A stretch of DNA of 64,000 nt from Paraphysomonas bandaiensis (lineage: Eukaryota; Chrysophyceae): assembly GCA_965644295.1 (NCBI GenBank), contig CBFFRP010000338.1:124001-188000 (forward strand), in the 5' to 3' direction. Shown here piece after piece: positions 1-12,196 of the stretch. Position numbers and translations under genes: made by a program. The notes under the pieces are model-generated. The model saw only the letters and a list, made by a program, of their open reading frames with translations. It was not told the origin of the DNA and did not search any database. Positions within the stretch are counted from its first letter, which is position 1, and each line of letters opens with the position of its first letter.

Positions 1-65
1 AGCAAGAAGACGATCATCGTGAGTAGCATGCGTCACTCAGGAGTCTCCTATTGATATCCTGCACC

Positions 66-2983
66 ATGTCTCGCCTTTGCCATGTTGTGGTGTGGTCCTG
101 TTTGCTACTAGGGCTTGTGTGGCCATCTTCTTCAAAGCAGTGTGATCACCATGTCGCTAATTATGCAATCGATAAAGTGACAACAGAAGGAGATCATCCA
201 GTTGCTCACATAGAGGGACTTACCTGTGCTAAAACTTTTCCCAGTGCAACCGCATTGGCATCTAGTTACCTCTGTGAGGCTTTTCTTGCTGCAAACAGAG
301 AGATATCTGCCTACAACAATGCAGTGTATACTCTTGAGCGCCTACCTTATGATGCACGTGCTCTAGCTTGCCTGTCTGCAATTTATATGAAATCAAGAAG
401 TTATATACGAGCATTCTTTTACGCAGAGATTGCAAGTAGATACATCTCTTCTAATCGCAGTACATTACACTCATGTAATCCAGAGGAATATATGGTTCGA
501 ATATCCAAAACTTTTCCTAATGCTGCGAATCCGTCATTGACAAATGTCGGAAGTTGTTTGTTAGATAGTTTTTACCAACGCATAGTTCATAGCATAAACG
601 GAACACTGACTCTGTACTCTGTTGTTCTTCGATATATGGACATAATGCCCCCAACATACAGGGGCCTCCCCTATATATACATCTACGAAATGTTTCTCGA
701 ATCAGTAGAAATTCTACTCGCTGGCCACTGTCCAAAGAGTGATTTGGTGGTCTCTAGACACATCAATCCGGTTGCATGGGATGCAGAACGTGTAATAAAC
801 ATACTATCGCACCCTCATTCCGCTCCCACATTTTCAGAAACTGCGTTCGGGCTGTCAGATGGTCTAAATAACATTCACGTCCCAAACCGCATATCTACAG
901 TATCTTTGACAGATCAGCGTTTTGTTTCCATACATAGTGTAGCACCACCTTTTTCGGATTTGTGGAGGGGACATGGAAGAGAAATTCGGTGGAATTTTGA
1001 GAAAAATCCAAAAGTTTGTATGCCAGACGAATCTCCTGGATTCTTCAGTACCGAATGTGGCACTTCAGAGGCAAGGTTTTACTTTGAGTACATGTCTCGT
1101 ATGACCTGTATATGGGAGTCTATCCCTTCAAACATGGCGAAGTGGGCAGACAAGGCAGCGTCGAACTCAGATTTGCTTTCGTGTGGGCCATACCTTGTAC
1201 CTCTCCTCCTCCCAAACAACCTCATTGCACGATCTCTTGTCTTGCAGCGCTTTAGTAGTAAGTAGCATGATGTTTATCAACTTGCTGATGTAGTTCACGA
1301 TGTATCGAATTTCCGATGCAGGTATGTTTTCGGTTGGTGATGTTGACCTCAGTCGGCCAATAGATGTACTTTTCTATGGTGGAAAAAACCCTCACCGCGA
1401 ACAGGTGAAAAGGATTATCGAGCGCAAACTGGTTGAGGAGCACGGTCTGCGAGTCGTATTTGCAATGGACTATAATCTTTTCGGTATAGCAAGAGAAGTG
1501 GCTATTGAAAACGCAAAGGTATGCCTGATCTATGTATTCGACTCTATAATATTGAGGCTGTTCCTATAGATAATATTGAATCTCGGGAATACTCCATGGC
1601 CTCCAGCGAATTCTGAAACGCATAGAAGGGAGCACTGTCGTGCCCCCGCGAACTATCACCGAATACGTGCTCTTCTAGCCCGAGGCAAGATGGTTGTGAG
1701 TGAGGTTGGTACTCAATTGCCAATCCTATCACACATGATGGTACACGTTTAACAGCGGACTGGAATGACGTATGATGAGGAGATTTTGGGTGGGGTAGTA
1801 GTGTTTTCAGATACTGACACTTTACCAGATGCTTTACTAGCGTTGCTAAGTGACCCCCTATCTCGGCGAGGAGCAGAAGAGCGGGCTCTGCAATATATCC
1901 TTGAGGATCATACCCAGCCATCTGTCACGCTATCCAACGGCAGTGCATGGCCCTCTTCCATTAGTCACCTTTCTGTTGCCGTGTCCTTACTCGCCAGTGA
2001 CCTCCGGAAGGATTCATCTGGTGAAAATTACAATCATGTTGGCTTAAATGGCTCCGCCTTGTTTTGGTTATTAGATCAATGCTTTGTGAAACCAATGCCA
2101 ATTATAGGGGAGTTCATGTGGTATTGGACCGCCACGTTTCGCACGACGAATATTTCATCAGCTTGTCATAATATCATGGACACTAACCTGCTAGTGGGGT
2201 ATGTTTCTCGAAAGTTCTACTTTCAAGGTGAGTTCAAAATGTCATCGAGCACTTCCGTGCGCTGATTGTGTTTCAGTGTATCTTGAGGTGGGATGCAGTT
2301 CAGATCAGGCTGGTGATGCTGTGTACGATACGATGACTCATCGCTATTGTATTCGGACTTATGACGACTGCTCGTGTTCTGGAAAGCACATAAACATAGC
2401 TAATAATCTTGAGAGCTTTCTTGTCTCTTCTTTTGCTCGACTGCCCCACAGTGTTGAAGTTTCTCTTGTTCGCGTACAGGACATGACCTCAGATGTACTG
2501 ACAGCTGTCGTAGAAAGAATTATGAAGAAATTAATTTATAGAGGGATTATTATCATATCTGGGTTGTGGCCACTGCTTGCAGCGGCTTCTGAATCATTGA
2601 GAGGACTCTGGAAAGTGAGTTTAACGTTAATTTGATAACTAGATTTTCTTATGTCGTACAGGTCATTACAATTATCCGTTCCATGAGAGACTATGACTGC
2701 GCCCTGGGTTACTTTGATGGGTATACGTGCAGTATATTTATTCTACTAAAGTTGATTTATTTCTGTTTTCAGGGGTGTATTAGTGGTGATGAAGAGAAGT
2801 AATCCTGTTGTGCTACCTCTGCATTGTGGAATAGATAATAGTGTCAAAGAATTTTCCGACTTTATTGATAGATATGTTCCCGTCTTAAACATACATGAAT
2901 TAGATGAGTGGCTGTCAGATGACTTGGCTACTACTATGTATATAGATAAGAATGAAAAATATTGTGAAATGGACGTAATATAG
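66..2983 (+). CDS. Secreted/ER-lumenal glycosyltransferase-like protein (CgeB-like C-terminal half)
   Basis: Seven exons (66-1257, 1322-1517/8, 1570-1704, 1756-2227, 2277-2614, 2662-2720, 2773-2983) join in frame to about 867 residues; introns are 47-64 nt. I start at the ATG at 66 because it gives a clear signal peptide (hydrophobic CHVVVWSCLLLGLVW then PSSSKQC). Residues 30-390 are Cys-rich with helical, TPR-like stretches (around YNNAVYTLERLPYDARALA) and have no domain I can name. From exon 2 the pattern is that of CgeB/glycosyltransferase-1-like enzymes: a DVLFYGGKNPHREQVKRI strand-loop-helix, AKIILNLGN, HRIRALLARGKMVVSE and then DEEILGGVVVF, followed by a helix resembling the family's LL.DP..R motif. 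The region after about residue 600 is unassigned. The likely role is transfer of an activated sugar in the secretory pathway; donor and acceptor are unknown. The family call rests on motif pattern only. Confidence 0.65.
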
Positions 2984-4977
2984 AGTTGTCAATAAGACCT
3001 ATAAAACAATATTAAATCTCATCAATTAAGAAAAATTCATATTTTGCCACCGTCTCTTGTATTGCGCTTATTGAAACCTTGGTGATAGTCACTCAAGAAA
3101 TGGAGACCGAGAGTGAGTGTACTTCGAATTTACCGCCGAACATATTTTCTCGATTTCACAGCAGAGTATGCAGTCTTACGCAAGACGCAAGTATATAACA
3201 AGTGCCCCCTTGCTCGGGGCAATGATAATGTCGATGAACATGGTGACAGTGATCCTGATTAGGAATATGACTTCGATAAAGTTGTGGTTTTAATTGGCTG
3301 CTAAGCAATATTCCATTTAAGTTTTGCGGACTTGTATTAAAGTATGTTTTTCTCGTACTAGACGGCAATATAAATCTTAAATGTCGAGGAGTTCAGCTCT
3401 TGCGCAAACCCGTCACAACAATTGTAGCTCTACTGAACAACCTTTCAAACTTATTGGTTGGGCATGCAAGTAATTCATGCTGCGGTAGCGAGTTTGCTAA
3501 TCACGTCTTGCTAGCTTCCACTCCCTGCTACCATCAATCAAACGTTGCGCTGCGTCGTCATTTGGAACTAGACTTGCATTGTCATAATCTTATTCATGCT
3601 CATCGAGCAAACGTATTCGAATTTGATTTTTTTCCGTCCGAGTTATTAGGGCTTCGTTGCCACATTGAATCTTCACGACTGCCTTTTTGTAAGCATCGTT
3701 ATGAATAATAGCAGCACTGTCGCCCAGATGACGCTCGAAAGTCGGGTGCCTTATGATGCGTTTGTCAAACAATGTACAAACGTCGTGGAGGTCGAGCTGG
3801 TGTTCACCTTCCTTCTGTAATTGTAATTACATAATTGCACGAGCTTGGCATTCTCCTTTTCACTTGGTATTAGACTTAGCACGTCGGAACCAAATTAGCA
3901 TGATCGCAAATGATTAGATACAAGCAAGTGTGGAGCCCCTTCTCCTACAGGACAAGTCACTATTGCAGTCTCCTTTATTTTTTTCAAAGAACACTCGTGC
4001 AATGACTTTTGGTACCACTTTATCGCTGATATTGCTGATTTATTAAATGAATTACTATGTGAAATAGTTCTATGGATATTATAGTCTTTCACCAATCTTC
4101 GATTTTTCCTAAAATTGGATTTTTTCATTTAATAACTTTTTAGCATAAAAAGGTGGCATTTTTATATCAATTAATTGACAATTAATTGAAGCTAGCTGGA
4201 GTCACTTATAATTGCAACTATGATTTGATGTCCCAATTTCAATTATTGCGTTTCAATAGCATTAAAATTAACTAGGGATATGGAGAATATATTGAAATTG
4301 TGTTTTAAGTATGAATTGTGCCAATACAATTGGTTATAAATTTAATATCGATGGCACAATACACCTTGGTGCTTGCGGCGACGCACAAGCAGCTTCTGTA
4401 GAGCTAAATAGTAGGATAATAGAATTTGTACTGATTAGTTATGGGTAGAGGTCTAAATAGTATGTATAGCATTCAACGAAGCCGCTACATCGGTGCAGGT
4501 TTATAACGCCTATTGCTAAATAATAAGACTTTCTATTACATCTGGGCTGAGTAAAAATTAAAATTTAATTAATTGGCCCAGATTTTTAGTCAACTAAATT
4601 TGCAATTTTTTCTTGTTGTCCCATTAATTGTTACGCATTACGCACCCCTGCAGTACATATATTATACTTGCAGAACACTTCCTTTTTTGCGTATAATACT
4701 GTTAATATTTATACTACTTTATATTTGTTCTTTATTATTGAAAGTGGTTTACACATAAGCGATAAATCAATTGGAACATATCGGGACACTGGTATTCTCT
4801 GTTTTATCATGGGCAAAAAGTAAGAGCCTGTGTTATTGCATTGCTGTCATCGACATTCTTCCAATAATAAAATAGAATAAATTAAATATTATCGTCATAG
4901 GGTGACAAAAAAGTATCATATCAAGTAGTATGCAAACTATGAAATAACCAGACTACAAGTATGGTACCTGTTCAAAA
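2984..4977. other. Intergenic stretch, mostly transposon relic
   Basis: There is no intact gene here. The segment holds a decayed hAT transposase (about 3400-4130, minus strand) and one copy of a dispersed terminal repeat (about 4361-4520). Both are listed separately. The AT-rich remainder (4530-4970) shows no coding signal I trust. Confidence 0.6.
3400..4520 (-). mobile_element. Decayed hAT-family transposon with terminal repeat
   Basis: Read on the minus strand near 3400-3460, the sequence encodes FERLFSRATIVVTGLRK, which matches the ERLFS.A core of the hAT C-terminal dimerization domain. More broken minus-strand ORF pieces lie upstream at 3590-3772 and 3895-4128. At the far end, 4361-4520 carries a repeat (CACCTTGGTGCTTGCGGCGA... 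to ...ACGCCTATTGCTAAAT) that recurs at 18.5, 31.5 and 49.3 kb and probably marks the element's terminus. Frames are interrupted by stops and frameshifts, so the copy is dead. The opposite end is not identified. Confidence 0.6.
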
Positions 4978-5581
4978 TCAGCTGATAATGCAGCAGCCTT
5001 CCTTGGGTCTCATATCAACCAAATGTGCACGCATTGTCAATTTTCCTTTCTGCTTGTCTTCAGTTTTAGATCTATGGGTTAGATCGAATGATAATGTAAA
5101 ATCTTTGTTGGGTTTCGGAATTGCTACCGCGACACTTTCTCTTCCAATGCCCACGTGCTTCCTAGCACCGATGATACTTTTATTCAATACCTCAACAATA
5201 ATCTAAAAGAACAATCAGCAAACAATAGTATTATATTAAATCTTTTACATCTTCTCGCAGATCTTCCTCAGTGACATCTAGACGGAACTTCTCGGGAAAA
5301 GTTGCATTCGTTCCAGCGTCTTCCTGTCTGAAGCAACACTATATTAAAACTATGCAACGTAATCAAGCTATATGACCACACCTCTCCGTTTCACATGTTG
5401 CTTTTCCGATTTGTATACTAACTAAAGGGTCCTGCTTATCAAAGTAAGACCCTGTGTCCTCCAGGTCACTGACCACTATGCTGTCTATCACTACATACAG
5501 CAGTCCTGTGTCACCGTTATTTAGTGATGAAAACTCATTATCGCCACGGCCACGGGGGCTTTCAGCTCCACGAACCTCCAT
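4978..5581 (-). CDS. Small C2-domain protein with C-terminal CaaX box
   Basis: Three exons on the minus strand (5581-5382, 5327-5249, 5202-4978) sum to 504 nt, giving 167 residues and a stop. Introns are 54 and 46 nt with normal GT-AG ends. The product is essentially one C2 beta-sandwich. LYVVIDSIVVSDLEDTGSYF is strand 1 and loop 1, DKQDPLVSIQIGKATCETER is the hallmark DPYV-like strand with following loop, and the later FPEKFRLDV and IIVEVLNKS segments are typical core strands. The last residues, KEGCCIIS, form a CaaX box (CIIS) preceded by another Cys, which predicts farnesylation and perhaps palmitoylation. I infer a membrane-tethered, lipid- or Ca2+-responsive signalling protein. The first acidic Ca2+-binding positions look partly kept (DLEDTG, DKQD). 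Confidence 0.72.
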
Positions 5582-6000
5582 GTAAATGCAATCTTTATAT
5601 CTGTGGGGGTTAATTCATGACTGCTCAACCCCGGCCTGCACTAGGCAGATCCGTTCCAAATATGGGATATTTTAGCCATGAAATCTCACTATTTTTTATA
5701 GTGGACGAAAAAACACCATATTTCAGACCAAATTGGTAACCAAAAAGTGATAGTTTTCATGTTCAGATGACGAATGGTCAGAAAAGCACTGTTTTTATGG
5801 TTCCGAGTCCCTTAGGCCCACTCCATATAGTGCAGGATCTAAAATATTCATACGTATTCTATAGTGTATACCTGTGCGTATTATGGATCTTGCATGTGTA
5901 CAGGATTCAACAGCAATCTTCATATGTTATTAACGACCCACTTAACTGCATAATTCATACTTAACTCTATTGCAAATTGAGCATTATAACTGTCTTGACA
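5582..6000. other. Divergent intergenic region between C2 gene and calpain
   Basis: This 419-nt spacer separates the minus-strand C2 gene from the plus-strand calpain gene, so it should hold both promoters. I see AT-rich runs but no certain regulatory motif. A plus-strand ORF at 5767-5964 lacks coding character and was not accepted. Confidence 0.5.
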
Positions 6001-9000
6001 ATGGGTAACGACCATTCACATAAACAAGGTGAAGACAAAGGCAGACAGAATGTCAAGGGAGTTGAATCTCGTGTTCCATTTAGCAATACATGTGACGAGA
6101 GCAAGACGCCAGTTAACTCACCTGATAAAAAACCAAGAAGAAAATCTCGTAAGAGTAAAGGAGGGAAAATAGATAGTGATAGTGCTCCACTTGAAAAGCC
6201 AACAATTCATACAATAGCTGATAACGTGTATCTCTATGCGACAAAGATAGAGGGCGATGTGCCTTGTATCTCTTATGAAGTGGAGTGCTCAAGAATGAAT
6301 CAAGCCGATATAACCATCGACTTTTCTAACTCAACCAATATGGAAATTCCGAAGCGTCATGGATCACTAGTTGTTAGTTGTGTGGCACAGCCGTTTGTGC
6401 GGACTTCTGTATGCCAGCTCAGAGCAGTTAACTCCACTCAGTTTTGGGAAATATCTTTCTCTGTGGCAGTCAAGTTTTCAGAACCTGACCAAGACTTTCT
6501 AGAACGTGTGATGGAGTATCAGAACGACGAATTAGAAGAGAGGATTGAATCAGCCAAAGCATTAAATCTTTCGTCCGATGAAGTCGTCAGGTTGGAATAT
6601 GCTAATTTGCAAAGCATAGGTTGATTTTTGTGCAGTAATATCACAGAGGTGGCAGATGAACAAAGTATGAGTTATATCGACCCAGATTTTCCACCAAAGG
6701 CCATATCTTTGTATGAAACGAACTCTTCTTGGGCGAAGGGTCAGGGTTGGGGAGAGGGTGTTGTGGAAGCTATGCAGAATGCTGAGGAGCGTGCCAAGGA
6801 AGAACTTATAGTCTGGCGGCGCCCTGCTGAGTTCAGCGACGAACCATTTCAACTCTTTCATGACGATATTGAGGCGGAAGATATTACCCAAGGGAGGTTA
6901 GGGGATTGCTGGTTTCTGTGTGCTGTGGCAGCCCTTGCGGAGTTCCCTCATTTAATCAGGGCTTTGTTTCCGGATGCAGATACCGGCACCAGTACGGAAG
7001 GAATGTACCGACTACGGTTCTGTAAAAATGGGAGATGGCAAGAAGTTACGGTCGATGACTATTTTCCATGCGCCCCTGGGGGGCGCCCTGTGTACGCTCG
7101 CTCTCACGGTAATGAACTCTGGGCTATGCTTCTTGAAAAGGCGTATGCTAAGGTAAGTTAACTTTATTGTGGTGATGAATTACTGTGAAATTGATTATTT
7201 TTCATATGACTTTCTGCTAATTGACACCGTTATTTTCTACTTGCTAAGTGTAATGCGTACTACGTTTCGTGTGTGATAGCTACACGGGTCGTACCAAGCG
7301 CTCAGTATGGGGTGGGCTTACGAAGCAATGATGGATATGACGGGTATCGTAATCCATGCCACTTTGCTTCACTACTAATATGAGTTACAGGAGCACCATG
7401 TACAACTTATCGGTTTTCTGTTGAATCTGTTGCTGAGTCCATTGAAAACGGTACATTTTGGGACCGTCTTGTTGAGATGGACACTCAGGGGTATATCATG
7501 TCGGCATCAACTCCAGGAGAGGACACATACACCACTACCAACAACAAGGCCCCGGACTCAGGACTTATACCTGGGCATGCATATACTCTCATTGCAGTCA
7601 AAACTCTCTCAAATGGAGTGAAGCTCGTACATGTGAGTTTGTTTGTGTCTGTCCTGTAGAAATCCTCATCCACGGTCGTGTATTGAATAGATACGTAATC
7701 CTTGGGGAGTGGTAGAGTGGAAGGGCGATTGGAGTGATTACAGTTTGCTGTGGACCCCAGAGCTGCGACAAGAGCTCGGTGCGGAGTACGCCGATGACAA
7801 AAGCACAGACGATGGGGCATTTTGGATGTCATATACTGATATGATAAAGAACTTTAGTGGCATTAATGTGTGCCAAGTGCGTACTCCTGGAATACATCCT
7901 AATCCCTGGCATGAAAAGCGAAAGAAGTCTTTTTTCGTTTACGACAGCAGTTCTAATCAGCTTAGCACGTATATGTTCAGGTAGAATACTATATGTTACG
8001 CTTTGCTTTCGTAATGTTTTCTATGGTGTACCACGCAGTCTGGAAGTTGAACAACAATGTCGGGCGGTTGTTTCCATACATCAAACGGACAGACGCGTCG
8101 TGGGGGCACAGCCGTATATTGACATAGGGGTCACGGTTCTGCGCCAGACCGGTACGTAGCACAGTGTACGTGCATGTCACGGTCTTATAAGGATGCAGGG
8201 GGAAGCTTTATGTTAGTAGGTTCTTCTGGGTGCACAGTGGAACGTCAGGCAACTTGTGAGGTTGATTTATTTCCTGGAGAGAAATATATTGTTGTGCCAT
8301 GCACTACTACCGCCAAATTTATGCAACAAGCAAAGTATGTACCATTTAGATGTTTATCATAAATTTGCTTCATTATCGTACTCTAATGACTCAGAAAAAC
8401 TCAACCAACCCCCGTACGACTTTTAAATGAAAGTGGCGTTGCATTCACTCGAGCAGGTGATAAATGTGTACAAGAGGTATTTGAACGCCTTAACATGGAT
8501 ATGGATGGCTACCTTTCGAGAAAAGAGATTATTAGGTTTCTAAAGGCCACACAGCCTCAAATGGAGTCAGAGCAGGTGTTTATTTGCATACATGTCGTTC
8601 TTCTGTAAGCACTCTTATGTACACTGCTTTTAGTACCGTGCTAAATCGAAGAAAGTACTACGCCACTTTGATTCGACTCGTACGGGGCTGACCCTTAAGG
8701 GTTTTCGACTTGCCTTGTTGTCAAGCGAAGCATATGGCCTGCGACCTGGTATGACGAGAGATGAAAGAGAGAACGCTTTGATGAGAGACCTCATATCTCT
8801 TGGATATGATGAGAACCTCAACCTGGTTGGGTCAAGAGGGTGTGTCATTTCGGTGCATTCGGAGGCACCTGTCGTGATGAAAACACAGCCTTTTACGCAG
8901 AACATATATGATGAAGCAATGGAGCTCCCGATATTGGCAGAAGGCAAAAAAACGGATTACGAAAATGGCGGATTCACTGTGTACAATAAATACAATGGTT

Positions 9001-9233
9001 TCGCTGGTATGTCAATTCTAGTTGCGAACAACAAAGAAGAAACTAATTTGAAAATAACAATGACTGTAAGTGGAGAAAATGTTATTTCCCACAGGGGGAT
9101 GCTTGCGTATACTGCGACCGTTCCTCCAATGGAGGCTTGTGTATTGCACCACTTGGCTCCTGCAGTTGAACCAGGGGCATGGTCGTGTAAGTTTTCTCTA
9201 ACTTACCTGAGGGAGAAGGCCATATCGACATGA
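6001..9233 (+). CDS. Calpain (C2-family cysteine protease) with N-myristoylation signal and EF-hand
   Basis: Nine exons (6001-6590, 6636-7152, 7280-7343, 7391-7632, 7691-7980, 8039-8151, 8199-8334, 8395-8575, 8634-9233) sum to 2,733 nt, 910 residues. The ATG at 6001 opens MGNDHS, a consensus N-myristoylation site (Gly2, Ser6), so I prefer it to upstream starts. A basic Lys/Arg-rich segment (about 40-60) follows, then a small beta-rich region. The protease core has the complete triad: Cys about 288 in RLGDCWF, His about 453 in SGLIPGHAYTL and Asn about 474 in IRNPWG. After it come C2-like beta domains (FFVYDSSSNQLSTYMF; VTVLRQTGGSFMLVGSSGC). Next is an EF-hand near 680-705 (NMDMDGYLSRKE) with a weaker partner (DSTRTGLTLKGF), then a beta-rich tail. 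Predicted activity is Ca2+-regulated limited proteolysis at membranes. The catalytic domain is intact. Confidence 0.92.
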
Positions 9234-9801
9234 GAACAACGTCGTGCCTTAAAAGTAGTGGGTATGTCTTTTTACATAGGGATAGTTTTTTAGTGTGTCG
9301 TTCTAATAATTTGTATCTGAAATACTAATTGCTGATAACACATTTCTATGGGCCTTGAATTATTTTGGTGCAAGCAGTATGAATTTGTAGTACTCATATG
9401 TCTTCGGTTTTTAAATAGTGTATACGCGTATTTACAATGTGCCAAATGATACTGTTGTGTATGGTATGTGTTCGTTAGCTCCGCTATGATGAATGTGGTG
9501 AACGCCCTCATAGTGTATGCCACCAGAATATGCTACACGCTACAGATCTTATTAAAATCAGCAAATTAATATCGTTGGCATGACTCTAGGTTGCGTTCAC
9601 GACAGGTTCATCAATGTTTATTGCGCCTATGGCCTATACATACTCAAGATAGAGCACATACAACGTAAATAACAATCTGGTTACGTGTTTGGGCCTTGAA
9701 ACCTCGAACAGTTATAATGCAGATGACAATAAGACCAGATTTCTACAGCTAACTTATGTAACTATTTCTACAGATTTCACGTCCAACTATAAACAGCGCA
9801 G
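9234..9801. other. Convergent intergenic spacer
   Basis: This is the 3' spacer between the calpain gene and the minus-strand RING gene. It is AT-rich and I see no supported gene or repeat in it. Confidence 0.5.
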
Positions 9802-11321
9802 CTAACATGCGAAGTTTCCCATGTCTAAAAAGTCTGCAACATCAGCCATCTCGCGTTTTCTCGCTTGCTCGTTTTGCCACGCCCGCTCGATAGTCTTAAC
9901 ATCTTCTGGCCAATCTGGGTGCCATATACGCCTGTCGCATACGGGACATTGGCGAATAAAGGGCGGTGTTGTAAGCCAATTATCAAGACAGGAAAAGTGC
10001 AGCCAATGGCCACAAAACGTGCGCATTGGCCGGAATGCCGCAGCATTCTTTGCTTTCTTACCACTTGTTGTATTATATTCAGTGGGGTTTTCAGGGAGAA
10101 CAGGTTTTCCACAGCTCTGACAAGGCTCTGACGGCATTCGCCGAACATATTCCTGCACCAGAAAGGTGGCCACCGGAAGAAGTGAGGGTTGAGCGGTGTC
10201 ACTAATCTTCGTCCGCATAAGGGCCTCGACTTCCCTCTGCTCCTGCTGCCGCATGGCTGCAAGTTGTTCAGCGTCACTTGCTGCCTCAGACTTGGCGAGT
10301 CGTCGCAAATCTTTGCGCGCCTCTCGTCGGGCTGCAGTGGAGTGCGCAAGACCCTGATTGCGCTTGTCTTTTGATACGTTGACGTCTCGCAGGTCAGTCA
10401 TTTGTTTCAATACATCCACATCATGTTTGAGAGACTTTAGGTTCTCGGTTGTCAAACGTACCGCCGGAGCACCGATTTCCGACGTAGTTCGCGAGGTAAC
10501 AGCAGACCGGTTGGTGGGCTAAAGATCGAAGTGCAAGTGATATCATGAACAAACCCTAACGGTGATCAAGTACCTGAGTAGCTTGTTCTGCTGTACACCC
10601 AGCGACACATCGGCGGCATATCTCTTCCGCTTGTGAGAGAAATATAGATTGTATATCTTGAGGGAACGAGGACGCTTTAAATTCAATCTCCACTCCTTCC
10701 TCGGGATATGTATAAGGCACCCGAAGGTTAATGGATTGTTTATAAGCTCCCTGTCTGAGGCGTAACTGTAGAATACCTTCCTTTTCATCAGCACCAATCT
10801 TACCCAGGCCATTGCACAAACCCATCACTTGTTTAACCTCTTTCCAACATGACGTGAAAAGATTCATGTGAATGAAGTCGTCCATAAGTGTGAATATCGT
10901 TTGCACCTGCGGGGAGCCTAGTTGATTTCGGGCCGCTTCAAGACACTCCTTCTCCTTGTTCCGAAGCAAAGGTTGTGGGAGAGAAGGACTCGTTAGCTCA
11001 ACTATAGGAACCTCATCAGGATATTGGGGCGTGTACTGTATTCTCAACTGCACTCTGGAATACGCAGTGCGCCTATGTGTGATACCATTAACAACAATAC
11101 ATAAAACTTTATAACTCATACATAATCACGACTGTAACGTATTCTTTGGTTAATGTTAATACAGCAGCAGGTGGCAGTGTCTCTCGTATGAAGATATGGT
11201 CACTCTGTATGGCTTTATTGACGATCACATCACTTCTCTCTTCTTCTTCAGTTACTGATTGATTCTTTGTCTCAGATATATCATCTTCAGTCCTCTCAGT
11301 GCTATCGTCAATGAATTCCAT
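9802..11321 (-). CDS. RWD-RING ubiquitin ligase (RNF25-like)
   Basis: The C-terminal exon (10518-9802, 717 nt) joins in frame across a 55-nt intron (10519-10573) to an upstream exon reaching at least 11119. The upstream exon holds an RWD-like fold, with LRIQYTPQYPDEVPIVEL being the hallmark YPxxxP region. The last exon has a Lys/Arg/Glu-rich helix and then a RING-type zinc finger: CQSCGKPVLP, a long linker, CGHWLHFSCLDNWL and CPVCDRRIW. RWD plus RING is the arrangement of RNF25-type E3 ligases, so a role in E2 recruitment and substrate ubiquitination follows from the family. A further ORF (11321-11109), acidic and Ser/Thr-rich (EFIDDSTERTEDD), is probably the start of the gene. I could not find a GT-AG junction that joins it in phase. 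The model may instead begin at the ATG at 11119. Confidence 0.75.
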
Positions 11322-12196
11322 GACGTTCACAACAGCTCTTAAGAATGATATGAAGCTCTCACTGTTATCTCACTGTCAATCAGAGCTGAGAATACAGAAT
11401 AAATACTGTGTATATGATTCATTATACTGTGGGAGGGAAAAGTCGGCCAGGAGGGAAGAATATGTCGACGAGGCTAAAAAATCGCCCTTTTTATACAGTG
11501 TTGGACAAAAAAGGTGCATGTGTCAAAATCAGGGTTCAGGGTTTTTACACTGAGCAAGAATGAAAATATATATCATTAAAAAACAGTGTACAGCTAAAAA
11601 CCTTGCTGGTTGGGAGTTTTTGTCTCGTCGAATTTGGACGGATCAAAAATTAGGATCGTCGGTTTTTCGGCGATACCAAAAAAAGTGATATTTTCGCTAA
11701 AAACCATAAGCACTGATGTCCAATAACCAATACAAGGGATAATTGGATGAGCAGCGTTCCCACAAGAACCCATCACAACAACCATATAATACCATGTCAG
11801 TCAACCCATATCGTACGTCTCCCCATTTCTTGTCCAGTCTCGTCAACACACACTGTATAAGTATCGTTTCGACTGGTATGTACACTGTATCGTATATTCC
11901 GAATACTCTGATATTAAACATCTCAACCCTCCCTTATATCGTATAGAGATAGTATTATAGATACCCCCGACATGAAACATCTCAACTACATGTATATCTA
12001 CATTAAACTTAACTTACATCTAGAAGATTAAACATGACTACAGAGCATAATGATCTTATGAATCGAAATGAATCCAGCGGATACAATCAATTCGGAGATG
12101 ACATGTAACTCATCTGTTTATGTATAATTATATATATAACTGTGTATTAGGACATCTAGTGGCTCTGTATCGTCTACATGGGCTGGAATAATACCT
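11322..12196. other. Divergent intergenic region
   Basis: This separates the minus-strand RWD-RING gene from the plus-strand PX gene. Short ORFs on both strands have no recognisable product and low-complexity content. It presumably contains both promoters; no motif can be assigned. Confidence 0.45.

Noticed and set aside
5767-5964. Plus-strand ORF of 65 codons upstream of the calpain gene
   Set aside because: Composition looks random, it has no splice partner, and it lies in a divergent promoter region.
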